Shown here: positions 56,238 to 64,000 of the stretch, one piece after another | Numbering within the stretch: the stretch's first letter is position 1 | Layout: every line of letters starts with the position of its first letter | NCBI GenBank assembly: GCA_050330205.1 | Contig: JBHJOA010000048.1 | Span: 1 to 64,000, forward strand | Length of the DNA stretch: 64,000 nt | Direction: 5' to 3' | Origin: Pelagibius sp050330205 | GTDB lineage: Bacteria; Pseudomonadota; Alphaproteobacteria; Kiloniellales; Kiloniellaceae | Translations under genes and position numbers: made by a program | The notes under the pieces: model-generated | What the model was told of the DNA's origin: nothing | Database searches by the model: none | The model's input: only the letters and a program-made list of their open reading frames with translations

Positions 56238-58688
56238 ATGGCCGTCTCGCCGCTTCCAGCCGAGAAACTCTATACACGCTGCGACCCCGCCGACCTCGCC
56301 TTCGAGACGACGGACGAGCTGGAGGATCTCCACCAGGTCATCGGCCAGGACCGTGCCTTGGAGGCGATCCGTTTCGGCGCCGCCATCCAACGGGAGGGAT
56401 ATAACCTCTTCGTCCTCGGCCCGCCGGGCACCGGCAAGCACACGACGGTCGAGCAGATCCTGAGAGCGAAGGCCGCGCAGGAGCCTGTGCCGCCGGACTG
56501 GGTCTACCTCAACAACTTCGCGACGCCGCACCAGCCCAAGGCGATCTGTATGCCGACCGGCCTGGGCCGTGAACTGCAGACGGCCATGCGCCAGCTGGTC
56601 GACGAACTGCGCACGGCGGTCCCGGCGGCCTTCGAGAGCGAAGACTACCGAAATCGCCGCCAGGCCCTGGAGGACAGCGCGCGCGAACGCCAGGAAGCCG
56701 CCTTCCAGGTACTGCGGGAGAAGGCCGAAGCGAAGGGCATCGCCCTGGTACGCACACCGCTTGGCTTCGCCTTCGCGCCCATGGAGGACGGCGCGGTCAT
56801 GGAGCCCAAGGCCTTCAACGCCCTGCCGCTGGAGGAGCGCAAACGGGTCCAGAGCGAGATCGAGGAACTGCAGGGCGAACTCGAGGAAGTCGTCAAGCGC
56901 ATCCCGACCTGGGCGATGGAGCACCGGGATGCCCTGCGCGAACTGAACCGCGAAATCACGGCGCAGACCATCGACCATCCGATCGACAAGCTGAACGTCC
57001 GCTTCGGCAAGTTCGCCGGCATCGGCGAACACCTGGAGGAGGTCCGCGAGGATCTGCTCGACAACGTCCACGGCCTGCTGCAGTTGGAGAGTGCCGGACA
57101 GCAGGCGGGACCTCCCTCCGCCGAGCTGCTCGGTCCCGCGCGCGGCCATGTGAACGGCTTCAAGCGGTACGAAGTCAACCTCGTCGTGAGCTGCGAAGGC
57201 CAGGAAGGCGCGCCGGTGGTCCTCGAGGACAATCCGACGCTGTCGAACCTGATCGGCCGTGTCGAGCACATGTCGGAAATGGGGGCGCTGGTCACCGATT
57301 TCACACTGATCAAGGCCGGCGCGCTGCACCGGGCCAACGGCGGCTACCTGATTCTCGATCTGCGCAAGGTATTGACGCAGCCCTTCAGCTGGGACGCCCT
57401 GAAGCGCGCCCTGAAAGGTTGCAAGATCCGTATCGAATCGGCCGGGCAGATGCTGAGCCTGGTCAGCACGGTGTCGCTGGAGCCCGCCGACATTCCACTG
57501 AAGGCCAAGGTGGTGCTCTGCGGCGAGCCGCTGCTCTACTACCTGCTCAACTATTACGATCCAGAATTCTCGACCCTCTTCAAGGTGGCTGCCGACTTCG
57601 ACGACGCCATCGCCCGTGGGGCCGACAAAGAGTCGCTCTTCGCGCGCCAGCTGGCGACGATGGTCCGCCGCGAAAAGCTGCGCCCGCTGGACCGCGGCGC
57701 CGTGGCGCGGGTCATCGAGCACAGCGCCCGGCTGGCCGGCGACGCGGAGAAGCTCTCCATCGACCTCCGCGCCATCTGTGACATTGTGCGCGAGGCCGAC
57801 TTCTACACCGGCGAAGCCGGCGCCAAGGTTACCGGTGCGGCGCAGGTGCAACAGGCAATCGACGCTCAAATCCGGCGCGCGGACCGACTGCGCGAGCGCA
57901 GCTACGAGGCCATCCAGCGTGGATTTCTAATGGTCGATACCGAAGGCAGCGCCATCGGCCAGATCAACGGCCTCAGCGTGCTGCAGCTCGGCGACTTCTC
58001 TTTCGGCCGCCCCAGCCGGATCACCGCACGGGTGCGCATGGGCGGCGGAAAGGTCATCGATATCGAGCGCGAGGTCGAGCTCGGCGGCCCCCTGCACTCC
58101 AAGGGCGTCCTCATCCTCTCCGCCTACCTGGCCAGTCACTTCGCCGTCGATCGCCCGCTGTCGCTGGCCGCCAGCCTGGTGTTCGAGCAGTCCTACGGCG
58201 GGGTGGAAGGCGACAGCGCATCCAGCGCCGAACTCTATGCCCTGCTCTCCGCCCTCTCCGAGGTGCCGATCCGCCAGGACCTCGCGGTGACAGGATCGGT
58301 GAACCAGAACGGCGACGTGCAGGCCATCGGCGGCGTCAACGAGAAGATCGAGGGCTTCTTCGACATCTGCAAGCAGCGTGGCCTCACTGGCCACCAGGGC
58401 GTGCTGATTCCGGAGATCAACCAGAAACACCTGATGCTGCGCCATGACGTCGTCGATGCCGTCGCCGCGGGACAGTTCCACATCTACCCGGTGAAGACGA
58501 TCGGCGAGGGAATCGAGCTGCTGACGGGACGGCCCGCCGGGGTCCGCGACAGCGACGGCCGCTTCTTCGAGAATTCGATCAACCGGCTGGTCGAGAATCG
58601 CCTGATCGCCTTTGCCGAGGCGCGGCGCCGTTTCGGCAGCCAGCCAGGCCATGAGGACCGTGCGGAGGGCAGGGATGCCGGCCTCTGA
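56238..58688 (+). CDS. Lon-related AAA+ ATP-dependent protease (LonB-like)
   Basis: An 816-residue protease of the family with AAA_32 and LonB-type lid domains. An N-terminal AAA+ segment has Walker A GPPGTGKHTTVEQIL (about residue 60) with a long coiled insertion (residues 100-260). A second ATPase part follows, with ANGGYLILDLRKVL. The C-terminal S16 peptidase domain has the catalytic Ser in GDSASSAEL and Lys in NEKIEGFFDIC. It degrades unfolded proteins. It is cytoplasmic, lacks the Lon N-terminal substrate domain and overlaps the universal stress protein gene by 14 bases. Confidence 0.9.
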   Translation: MAVSPLPAEKLYTRCDPADLAFETTDELEDLHQVIGQDRALEAIRFGAAIQREGYNLFVLGPPGTGKHTTVEQILRAKAAQEPVPPDWVYLNNFATPHQPKAICMPTGLGRELQTAMRQLVDELRTAVPAAFESEDYRNRRQALEDSARERQEAAFQVLREKAEAKGIALVRTPLGFAFAPMEDGAVMEPKAFNALPLEERKRVQSEIEELQGELEEVVKRIPTWAMEHRDALRELNREITAQTIDHPIDKLNVRFGKFAGIGEHLEEVREDLLDNVHGLLQLESAGQQAGPPSAELLGPARGHVNGFKRYEVNLVVSCEGQEGAPVVLEDNPTLSNLIGRVEHMSEMGALVTDFTLIKAGALHRANGGYLILDLRKVLTQPFSWDALKRALKGCKIRIESAGQMLSLVSTVSLEPADIPLKAKVVLCGEPLLYYLLNYYDPEFSTLFKVAADFDDAIARGADKESLFARQLATMVRREKLRPLDRGAVARVIEHSARLAGDAEKLSIDLRAICDIVREADFYTGEAGAKVTGAAQVQQAIDAQIRRADRLRERSYEAIQRGFLMVDTEGSAIGQINGLSVLQLGDFSFGRPSRITARVRMGGGKVIDIEREVELGGPLHSKGVLILSAYLASHFAVDRPLSLAASLVFEQSYGGVEGDSASSAELYALLSALSEVPIRQDLAVTGSVNQNGDVQAIGGVNEKIEGFFDICKQRGLTGHQGVLIPEINQKHLMLRHDVVDAVAAGQFHIYPVKTIGEGIELLTGRPAGVRDSDGRFFENSINRLVENRLIAFAEARRRFGSQPGHEDRAEGRDAGL

Positions 58689-59556
58689 CGCCCCAGCGCC
58701 CAAGGGCACCGGTTTCCGGCGGGTTCTGGTCGCGCTCGACAGCTCGGCGGCCAGCGGCACCACGCTGGAGATCGCGGCCGGCCTGGCGGCGGCATCGGCC
58801 TGCGAACTGAGCGGTCTCTTCGTCGAAGACCAGGATCTGCTGCGCCTGGCCGAACTGCCCTTCGCCCAGGAAATCCAGCTGACCCGGGCCATCAGCCGGA
58901 CGCTGGCACCCGAGCAGCTGCTGCGCGACCTGCACGCCCAGGCCGAGAGCTTTCGCGCCGCCATGGCCCGGCAGGCGCAGCATCATCGACTCGCCTGGTC
59001 GTTCCAGATAACCCGGGGCCGCAGCGACGAGGCGATCCTCCTGGCGGCCATGGCAGGCGACATCATCGCCATGGCGCGCGGCTTCGGCCCGCTCTCCCAG
59101 GTCGGCCGATACAGCAGGAGGGTGCGGCTGATCGCCGCCCGCGCGCCCGGCCCCCTGCTGCTGGACGCTGAATCGCCATCGAGGCGACCGGGACCGATCC
59201 TGCTGCCCTACGATGGCTCTCCGGCAGCCAATCAGATGCTGGAGATGGGGGTACAGCTCGCCCGCGCGCAGAGGAATGTGCTGGAGGTCATGCTGCTGGG
59301 CGAGGCGGCAGAGCATGGCGACGACGTGGCGGCGCGCTTGCAGGGTACCGCCGCCACGGGCCGGCTGCCCGGTCTCAGGATCTGGACACCACGCGACAGG
59401 AGCATCGCCCTGCGGCGCCTCCGTGAGGCGGACCGCGGCCTGCTGCTGCTGCCGGCCGATGCCCCCTGGTTCCTCCCCGGGCAGGCGGAAGAGATCATCG
59501 ATCGCGCCCGGCTGCCGATCATCGTGCAGGCGGAAGGGCCCGCCGAGGGAAGCTGA
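58675..59556 (+). CDS. Universal stress protein-like protein
   Basis: A 293-residue protein with an N-terminal UspA-like opening (GFRRVLVALDSSAASGTTLEIAAGLAAASACELSGLFVED) and a second, weaker unit beginning GPILLPYDGSPAANQMLEMGVQLARA. The G-2X-G-9X-G(S/T) ATP motif is not evident, so it may be of the non-ATP-binding type. GGAGG lies six bases before the ATG, which lies inside the 3' end of the Lon-like gene. Probably produced with the protease under low-oxygen or stationary conditions. Confidence 0.75.
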   Translation: MPASDAPAPKGTGFRRVLVALDSSAASGTTLEIAAGLAAASACELSGLFVEDQDLLRLAELPFAQEIQLTRAISRTLAPEQLLRDLHAQAESFRAAMARQAQHHRLAWSFQITRGRSDEAILLAAMAGDIIAMARGFGPLSQVGRYSRRVRLIAARAPGPLLLDAESPSRRPGPILLPYDGSPAANQMLEMGVQLARAQRNVLEVMLLGEAAEHGDDVAARLQGTAATGRLPGLRIWTPRDRSIALRRLREADRGLLLLPADAPWFLPGQAEEIIDRARLPIIVQAEGPAEGS

Positions 59557-59622
59557 CGTTCCGCACCCCGAGGTGAAGGCGGCGCGGCGCCCACACCGAC
59601 CGGGACCGGCACGGCGCGGCCC

Positions 59623-60201
59623 CTAACCCACAAGATTGTGCTTGCCGATCAGCTTGACCGTGCTCGCCTGGGGGCCCTTGTCGCTCTCGCCCTCGGCGAC
59701 CACGTAGCGGACTTTCTGGCCTTCCTGCAGCTTGTCGAATTCGGCATCGACCAGGCTGTTCTGGTGGAAGTAGATCTCGCCCCCGTCCGGGGTCTCGATA
59801 AAGCCGTAGCCTTCGTAAGGGAACAGGCGGGCGACCTTGCCGTGCGGCGGCACCTCGTGGCTCTTCACCCGGCCCGATTTGCGCCGCGAATGATCCTCCA
59901 GACGGCGACGGGCGGCGTTGAAGGCATCGCGCAACGCCACATAGATGTCCTCGTGGGCATGGTTCTTGCCCGAGGAGCGGTCGACCATCACCTGCTTGCC
60001 GGGCACGCCGATTTCGATGTGAACCTGGAAGAGATTGCCCTTGGTATGCTGACGGTTGACCGCCTCGATAGTCACCCGACAGGAAGTTATGCGATCGAAA
60101 GCCTGCTCAAGCTTCGCAGCCTTCTCCCGCACCCTGGCCTCGACGGCATCGGAGTGGTCCAGGTTGCGGAAGGTGATTTCAAGGGGGGTTTTCATCGGCA
60201 T
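59623..60201 (-). CDS. Ribosome hibernation factor (HPF/RaiA) fused to a cold-shock domain
   Basis: A 192-residue fusion. Residues 1-105 form the HPF/YfiA domain (PLEITFRNLDHSDAVEARVREKAAKLEQ, INSxR-like TIEAVNRQHTKGN, VALRDAFNAARRRLEDHSRR). Residues about 120-192 form a cold-shock RNA-binding domain (GKVARLFPYEGYGFIETPDGGEIYFHQNSL). The first part blocks the ribosomal mRNA channel during dormancy; the second could bind mRNA or rRNA. Start MPMKTP has GGGAG seven bases upstream. A perfect FNR/FixK box lies about 72-85 bp upstream. Confidence 0.9.
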   Translation of the reverse strand: MPMKTPLEITFRNLDHSDAVEARVREKAAKLEQAFDRITSCRVTIEAVNRQHTKGNLFQVHIEIGVPGKQVMVDRSSGKNHAHEDIYVALRDAFNAARRRLEDHSRRKSGRVKSHEVPPHGKVARLFPYEGYGFIETPDGGEIYFHQNSLVDAEFDKLQEGQKVRYVVAEGESDKGPQASTVKLIGKHNLVG

Positions 60202-60272
60202 TCGTGTTCTCCCGCGGCGTCGCGCCAGGCTATCCGGCAGCATCACGTTCACATTCAGACTTATGGATTGCA

Positions 60273-60286
60273 TTGAGGCGGATCAA
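60273..60286. promoter_or_regulatory. FNR/FixK box TTGA-GGCGGA-TCAA
   Basis: A perfect TTGA-N6-TCAA 72 bp upstream of the hibernation factor start and 217 bp upstream of the first crcB, which is divergent. It implies control by an oxygen-responsive Crp/Fnr protein. The rest of the 300-bp gap (60202-60502) holds no gene that I can support, and no fluoride riboswitch. Confidence 0.7.
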
Positions 60287-60502
60287 TCCCGGATTCTTCC
60301 GGTGGGGCAGGGAACCCCGACTTGGTCACATCGAAAGGGCCGGCGAGAAGGGGCCATGACATCGGCTTCGAGCCTTCCTATGCTGCAACCTGAGATTTCG
60401 CGGACCTTGGGGCTCCATTCGAAGGGGAAGAGACAGCATGACGATCGGACGCCGTCGCGCAGCATGTGAAAGACGTCCGGGCCGGCGGCTTTCCTGAATC
60501 GG

Positions 60503-60910
60503 ATGAGTTCCTGGCTCCTCGACATATTGCTGGTCGCCGTCGGCGGCGGCATCGGTGGCATCGGTCGCTACTGGGTCGCCGGCGTGGTCGCGCAACGCTG
60601 GGCCGTGGCCTTTCCCTGGGGCACTTTGGTCGTCAACGTCAGCGGCGCGGGCGGCATCGGCGTTCTCGCCGCCCTTCTCCTGACGCCCGCTGCGCACGCC
60701 GGCGGCGATGGGCTGCTCTGGACCGGCTTCGTCATCGGCGTCCTCGGCAGCTACACGACGGTCTCCTCGTTCTCGCTGCAGACGCTTGACCTGCTGCGCG
60801 CCGGTTACCCCGTCCAAGCGGCCTTCAACGTCGCCGGCTCCCTCGCGCTCTGCCTCGCGGCAGCGGCAGCGGGCTATACCTCGATGCACGCGGTCGCCGG
60901 AGGCGCGTAA
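60503..60910 (+). CDS. crcB: CrcB family fluoride channel, subunit 1
   Basis: A 135-residue membrane protein with four helices. Fluc/CrcB signatures: GGGIGGIGRYWVAG, FPWGTLVVNVSGAGGIGVLAA (pore Asn) and GVLGSYTTVSSFSLQTLDLL (Phe box, central Ser/Thr). It exports fluoride passively as a dual-topology dimer. Paired with a second crcB four bases downstream, so the two probably form a heterodimer with opposite orientations. No clear ribosome site before the ATG. Confidence 0.92.
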   Translation: MSSWLLDILLVAVGGGIGGIGRYWVAGVVAQRWAVAFPWGTLVVNVSGAGGIGVLAALLLTPAAHAGGDGLLWTGFVIGVLGSYTTVSSFSLQTLDLLRAGYPVQAAFNVAGSLALCLAAAAAGYTSMHAVAGGA

Positions 60911-60914
60911 CGCG

Positions 60915-61346
60915 ATGGCAGCCGAAGCGCGACTTGTCCTCGCCGTCGGTCTCGGCGCCGCCTTGGGTTCGGTCGCGCGCTATCTCTGCTCGCTGGGGAT
61001 GGTCCATCTGCTCGGCCCGGGTTTCCCCTGGGGCACGCTGACGGTCAACCTGCTGGGTTCGCTGCTGATCGGTCTCTACGCCACCCTTACCGAGCCCGGC
61101 GGCCGCGTGGCGGCGAGCCCCGCCAGGCTCCAGTTCGTCCTGACGGGGTTCTGCGGCGGCTTCACCACGTTCTCGGTATTCAGCCTCGAGACCCTGCTGC
61201 TGTTCGAGCAGCGAAGCTTCGTAAGCGCCGGCTTCTACGTCGGGCTCTCGCTGCTCCTGTGGCTGCTCGCCGTCTTGACCGGTCATCGCATCGGAACGTG
61301 CATGAACAGGCCGAAGAATGAGCGGCCAGGAACGTCAACGAACTAG
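60915..61346 (+). CDS. crcB: CrcB family fluoride channel, subunit 2
   Basis: A 143-residue four-helix partner: AALGSVARYLCSL, FPWGTLTVNLLGSLLIGLYA and GFCGGFTTFSVFSLETLLLFEQ (Phe box). Starts four bases after the first crcB stop. In two-gene Fluc systems each gene encodes one orientation. It ends 12 bp inside the convergent dehydratase gene, so the two transcripts overlap. Confidence 0.92.
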   Translation: MAAEARLVLAVGLGAALGSVARYLCSLGMVHLLGPGFPWGTLTVNLLGSLLIGLYATLTEPGGRVAASPARLQFVLTGFCGGFTTFSVFSLETLLLFEQRSFVSAGFYVGLSLLLWLLAVLTGHRIGTCMNRPKNERPGTSTN

Positions 61347-63227
61347 CGCTGCCGGCGATGCCAATGCGCGCTTCTGGGCGGCGATGCGGAACTGGGCGTT
61401 GGCCGCGCCATAGCCCCGGTAGCCGCCGCGTCGCTCGACGATCTCGAAGAAGAAGCCTTCACCGTAGTTCGGGCCGTATAGCTGGAAATACTCGCCGCAA
61501 TCATCCCGGTCGTAGAGGACGTTGGCCTTTCTCAGGCGATCCAGAAAGTCGCCATCGAGGGCGAAGCGGGCCTCGAGATCGTCGTAATAGTTGGACGAGA
61601 TCGCCAGGGGCGCGAAGCCGTTCCGCTCCAACTGCGCCGCGGTCGCAAAGATGTCCGAGGTCCGGAAGGCGATGTGCTGGACCGCCGAGCCAAAGCTCTC
61701 GGTGATGAAGCGGCCGGCGAGCGTCCGCCGGTTCTCGGCTCCGTTCAGCGTGATGCGCAGGGTGCCGTCATCGTTCTCGATCACCTGGCTACGGACGAGA
61801 CCGGCCGGATCGACCACATCGACCATCGCTGTCTTATGCGTGGCGAAGATCGAGGTGTAGAAGAGGATCCAGGTCAGCATCTCCTCGTAGTTCATCGTCT
61901 GGGCTATGTGGTCGACGGCGAGCAGGCCCACCTCCACAGGTGCCTGCCCGTCCTGGACGGATTCGAATTCGATTTCCCACACCCGGGCAAGCTCGCTGCC
62001 GCTATCGATAAAATGCATGACGCCGCCGCCGACGCCGCGGATTGCGGGAATCTTCAGCTCCCCTGGCCCCACCGGCTGATCGAAGAGGTCGGCCCCGAGA
62101 ACCCGCGCGCGCTCGACCGTCGCGGCCGCATCCTCGACCCTCAACCCGAGGTCGCAGACCGTCGTGCCGTGAACGAGGTAGGAGGAATGGGCGAAGCCTT
62201 CGCGCTCGGTGTTGACGACGATGTTGACGTCGCCCTGGCGCCAGAGTTCGACGTCTTTGGCGATGTGCCGGCCGGCGCGCCGGAAACCCAGATGGCGCAG
62301 GATATTGCCGAGTTCCCCGGCCTCGCTCTCGTCGGCAGCGAACTCGATGAACTCGATACCGGAGACCGCTACCCGGTCCGGCATCGGCGGCACCGGGATC
62401 GCGATGCCGGGCTCGGCCCGCCGGACCCGGTCCATCAGGTAGAGAAGCGACCGGTGCCCGTCGGCGGCGATGGTCCGGGGCGATCCGCCGCGGAACTGGT
62501 CGTTGAACACCTCCAGCGACAGGGCGCCCGCATAGCCGGTCGCCGCCACCGCCGCCATGAACCCCAAGAGGTCCAGGTCGCCCTCTCCCGGCATGTTGCG
62601 GAAATGCCGGCTCCAGTACAGCAGGTCCATGTCGATCTTCGGTGCGTCGGCGAGCTGGACGAAGAAGATGCGGTCGCCGGGAATGGAGCGGATGCTATCG
62701 GGATCGAGCTTCCTCGCCAGGGTATGGAAGGAGTCGAGAATGAGGCCGACGCTGGGATGACCGGCGCGGCGGACGACCTCCCAGGCGTCGCGGTGGTCGC
62801 TGACATGGCGCCCCCAGGCGAGCGCCTCGAAACCGACACGAAGGCCGCGCCGGGCGGCGCGTTCTCCCAGCTCCGCAAAATCGTCGGCCGCGCGGTCGAT
62901 TCCGCCCAGCGCCAGCGGCGACACGTTCGAGCAGACCAGCATCAGGTCGGTACCCAGCTCGCCCATAAGATCGAACTTGCGTTCGGCCCGCTCGAAGGCA
63001 CGGCTGCGTTGCGGCTCGGGCATGCCCTCGAAGTCACGGAACGGCTGGAACAGCGTGATCTCGAGCCCGTGGTCCCGGACCAGACGCCCGGCGTCACGCG
63101 GGGAGCCGTCGAAGGCGAGAAAATCGTTCTCGAAGATCTCGATACCGTCGAATCCGGCTGCTGCGATCGCGGCCAGCTTCTCCTGCAGGTCACCGGCGAT
63201 GGACACCGTTGCGATCGAGGTTTTCAT
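61335..63227 (-). CDS. quiC: 3-dehydroshikimate dehydratase, bifunctional (isomerase-like plus HPPD-like domains)
   Basis: A 630-residue enzyme converting 3-dehydroshikimate to protocatechuate in quinate/shikimate catabolism. The N-terminal TIM-barrel domain (1-280) carries a metal set Glu134 (GFEALAW), Asp165 (ILDSFH), Gln191 (FVQLAD) and Glu239 (SLEVFND), in the same positions as the Pseudomonas QuiC1 enzyme as I recall it. The C-terminal part resembles 4-hydroxyphenylpyruvate dioxygenase, with VDHIAQTM, VQHIAFRTSD and FFFEIVERRGG as possible metal ligands. The ATG is one base after the TRAP permease stop. Converges with crcB. Confidence 0.9.
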   Translation of the reverse strand: MKTSIATVSIAGDLQEKLAAIAAAGFDGIEIFENDFLAFDGSPRDAGRLVRDHGLEITLFQPFRDFEGMPEPQRSRAFERAERKFDLMGELGTDLMLVCSNVSPLALGGIDRAADDFAELGERAARRGLRVGFEALAWGRHVSDHRDAWEVVRRAGHPSVGLILDSFHTLARKLDPDSIRSIPGDRIFFVQLADAPKIDMDLLYWSRHFRNMPGEGDLDLLGFMAAVAATGYAGALSLEVFNDQFRGGSPRTIAADGHRSLLYLMDRVRRAEPGIAIPVPPMPDRVAVSGIEFIEFAADESEAGELGNILRHLGFRRAGRHIAKDVELWRQGDVNIVVNTEREGFAHSSYLVHGTTVCDLGLRVEDAAATVERARVLGADLFDQPVGPGELKIPAIRGVGGGVMHFIDSGSELARVWEIEFESVQDGQAPVEVGLLAVDHIAQTMNYEEMLTWILFYTSIFATHKTAMVDVVDPAGLVRSQVIENDDGTLRITLNGAENRRTLAGRFITESFGSAVQHIAFRTSDIFATAAQLERNGFAPLAISSNYYDDLEARFALDGDFLDRLRKANVLYDRDDCGEYFQLYGPNYGEGFFFEIVERRGGYRGYGAANAQFRIAAQKRALASPAALVR

Positions 63228-63228
63228 G

Positions 63229-64000
63229 TCAGTATCCCAGAGCGCGCGGCAGGAAGGTCACGGTATCGGGCACGAAGGTGAGGATTACGAGAACCAGCAC
63301 CTCAACCAGGAAGAGGGGCAGAATCGCGCGGCTCAATCGCGCCATCCCGACACCGGCAATGCTCTCGGCCACATAAAGACAGAGGCCGACGGGCGGCGTG
63401 ATGAGACCGATCATCAGGTTGAAGATAACGATAATGCCGAAGTGTATGGGATCGACGCCCAGCGATACCGCGATCGGATGCAGGATCGGCACCAGCACCA
63501 GCATCGCCGCGATTCCCTCGAGGAAAAGTCCCACGAAGAGGAACAGGAGCATCGCGGCGATCAGGAAGGTCGTTCGGCTGTCGACGTTCCCGAGCACCCA
63601 AGCGGTCAGGACGTTGGGCACGCGATTGTAGGTCAGCAGCCAGTTCGCCGCCGCAATCGCTGCGATAATGATCATGATCACCGCGCTGTCGCACATCGCC
63701 TTGGTGAAGATCCCCGGCAGTGCCGAGACCTTCAGGCTGCGGTACACGAAGACCCCGATCAGCAGGGCATAGCCGACGGCAAAGCTCGCCGCCTCGGTCG
63801 GCGTGACGACGCCGAGCAGGATCGAGCCGACGACGAAGACCGGCATCAGGAGCGGCAGCACACCACCGAGGAGAACCGCGCTGGCGCCACCGGGCGCGCG
63901 TTCTTCGCCTTGCCTTCTGTCGTCCACCTTCACAGTGAGCGCGACGTAGACCGAGAGGAACACGGCAAGCAGGAGGCCCGGCACCACACCAGCCAGGAAG
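63229..64000 (-). CDS. TRAP transporter large permease (DctM family), N-terminus outside window
   Basis: The C-terminal 257 residues of a DctM-type permease with at least seven helices: GVVTPTEAASFAVGYALLIGVF, LFLFVGLFLEGIAAMLVLVPILHPIAVSLGVDPIHFG and MIGLITPPVGLCLYVAESIAGV, all family hallmarks. The frame continues past position 64000. The stop is one base before the dehydratase ATG, so transport and dehydratase are coupled; the likely substrate is quinate, shikimate or 3-dehydroshikimate. Confidence 0.92.
   Translation of the reverse strand, partial: FLAGVVPGLLLAVFLSVYVALTVKVDDRRQGEERAPGGASAVLLGGVLPLLMPVFVVGSILLGVVTPTEAASFAVGYALLIGVFVYRSLKVSALPGIFTKAMCDSAVIMIIIAAIAAANWLLTYNRVPNVLTAWVLGNVDSRTTFLIAAMLLFLFVGLFLEGIAAMLVLVPILHPIAVSLGVDPIHFGIIVIFNLMIGLITPPVGLCLYVAESIAGVGMARLSRAILPLFLVEVLVLVILTFVPDTVTFLPRALGY

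Noticed and set aside
60287..60502. A possible fluoride riboswitch before the crcB pair
   Set aside because: I could not find the conserved crcB-motif blocks (GGNGATGG, CCGCC and the pseudoknot partners). The gap holds only an FNR box near its start.
1..64000. tRNA, rRNA, CRISPR, insertion sequences, integrase or attachment sites
   Set aside because: I saw no tRNA-like cloverleaf, no spaced direct-repeat array and no transposase or integrase reading frame. The only repeated DNA is the four paired palindromes, the 17-bp array and the short operator motifs.

Overview
The window is high-GC, densely packed bacterial DNA carrying about 54 protein genes and no rRNA, tRNA, CRISPR array or transposase that I could find. 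The gene content points to a Rhodospirillales/Kiloniellales-like alphaproteobacterium. The signs are several tripartite tricarboxylate (TTT) and TRAP importers, rhizobial-type inositol catabolism with a fused IolC, FCD-type GntR regulators, and the TTCGAGACG / CCTCANNNTGAGG intergenic repeats. The taxon is an inference. Taken together, the window is a catabolic island for organic acids and polyols.

Layout. 1-5.6 kb: a peptide-type ABC substrate-binding protein (cut by the window edge), a divergent DUF1028 protein and a large class A penicillin-binding protein. 5.8-9.1 kb: a tricarballylate oxidation unit (tcuA, tcuB, divergent GntR regulator) with a perfect TTGTATACAA operator. 9.2-11.7 kb: phosphoglucomutase and a glutathione S-transferase. 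11.9-34.2 kb: a large organic-acid locus. It holds three MmgE/PrpD paralogues, two decarboxylating 3-hydroxyacid dehydrogenases (one tartrate-dehydrogenase-like), an SDR, an AbrB-family membrane protein, two complete TctABC importers, a four-rhodanese fusion protein, a fluoroacetate-dehalogenase-like hydrolase, two enolase-superfamily enzymes (one a clear D-tartrate dehydratase) and an aldo/keto reductase. Dyads of the form ATTGT-N2-ACAAT sit in nearly every promoter region there and suggest one shared FCD/GntR regulon.

34.5-41.4 kb: a TAXI-type TRAP importer with a DUF1850 protein, preceded by a DctB/DctD-like two-component system. The gap between them holds a sigma-54 promoter and two tandem dyads. 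41.5-45.9 kb: an Fbp/Afu-type ABC importer. 46.2-55.3 kb: myo-inositol catabolism (SDR, iolG, an inositol monophosphatase, iolB, iolE, iolD, fused iolC and an RpiR-type iolR) with GGAA-N6-TTCC operators. 55.4-56.0 kb: a lone acyl carrier protein coupled to a C-terminal fragment of a 2-oxoacid dehydrogenase E2. 56.2-61.3 kb: a low-oxygen/stress module (Lon-like AAA+ protease, universal stress protein, ribosome hibernation factor fused to a cold-shock domain, two CrcB fluoride channels) with FNR/FixK-type boxes. 61.3-64 kb: a 3-dehydroshikimate dehydratase translated right behind a TRAP large permease (cut by the window edge), which suggests quinate/shikimate use.

The best candidate for an undescribed system is the 11.9-34.2 kb locus: an apparent pathway for hydroxylated, possibly halogenated, di- or tricarboxylic acids, unified by one operator type. 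The best-supported structural novelty is the set of four paired intergenic repeats, whose stems show compensatory base changes.
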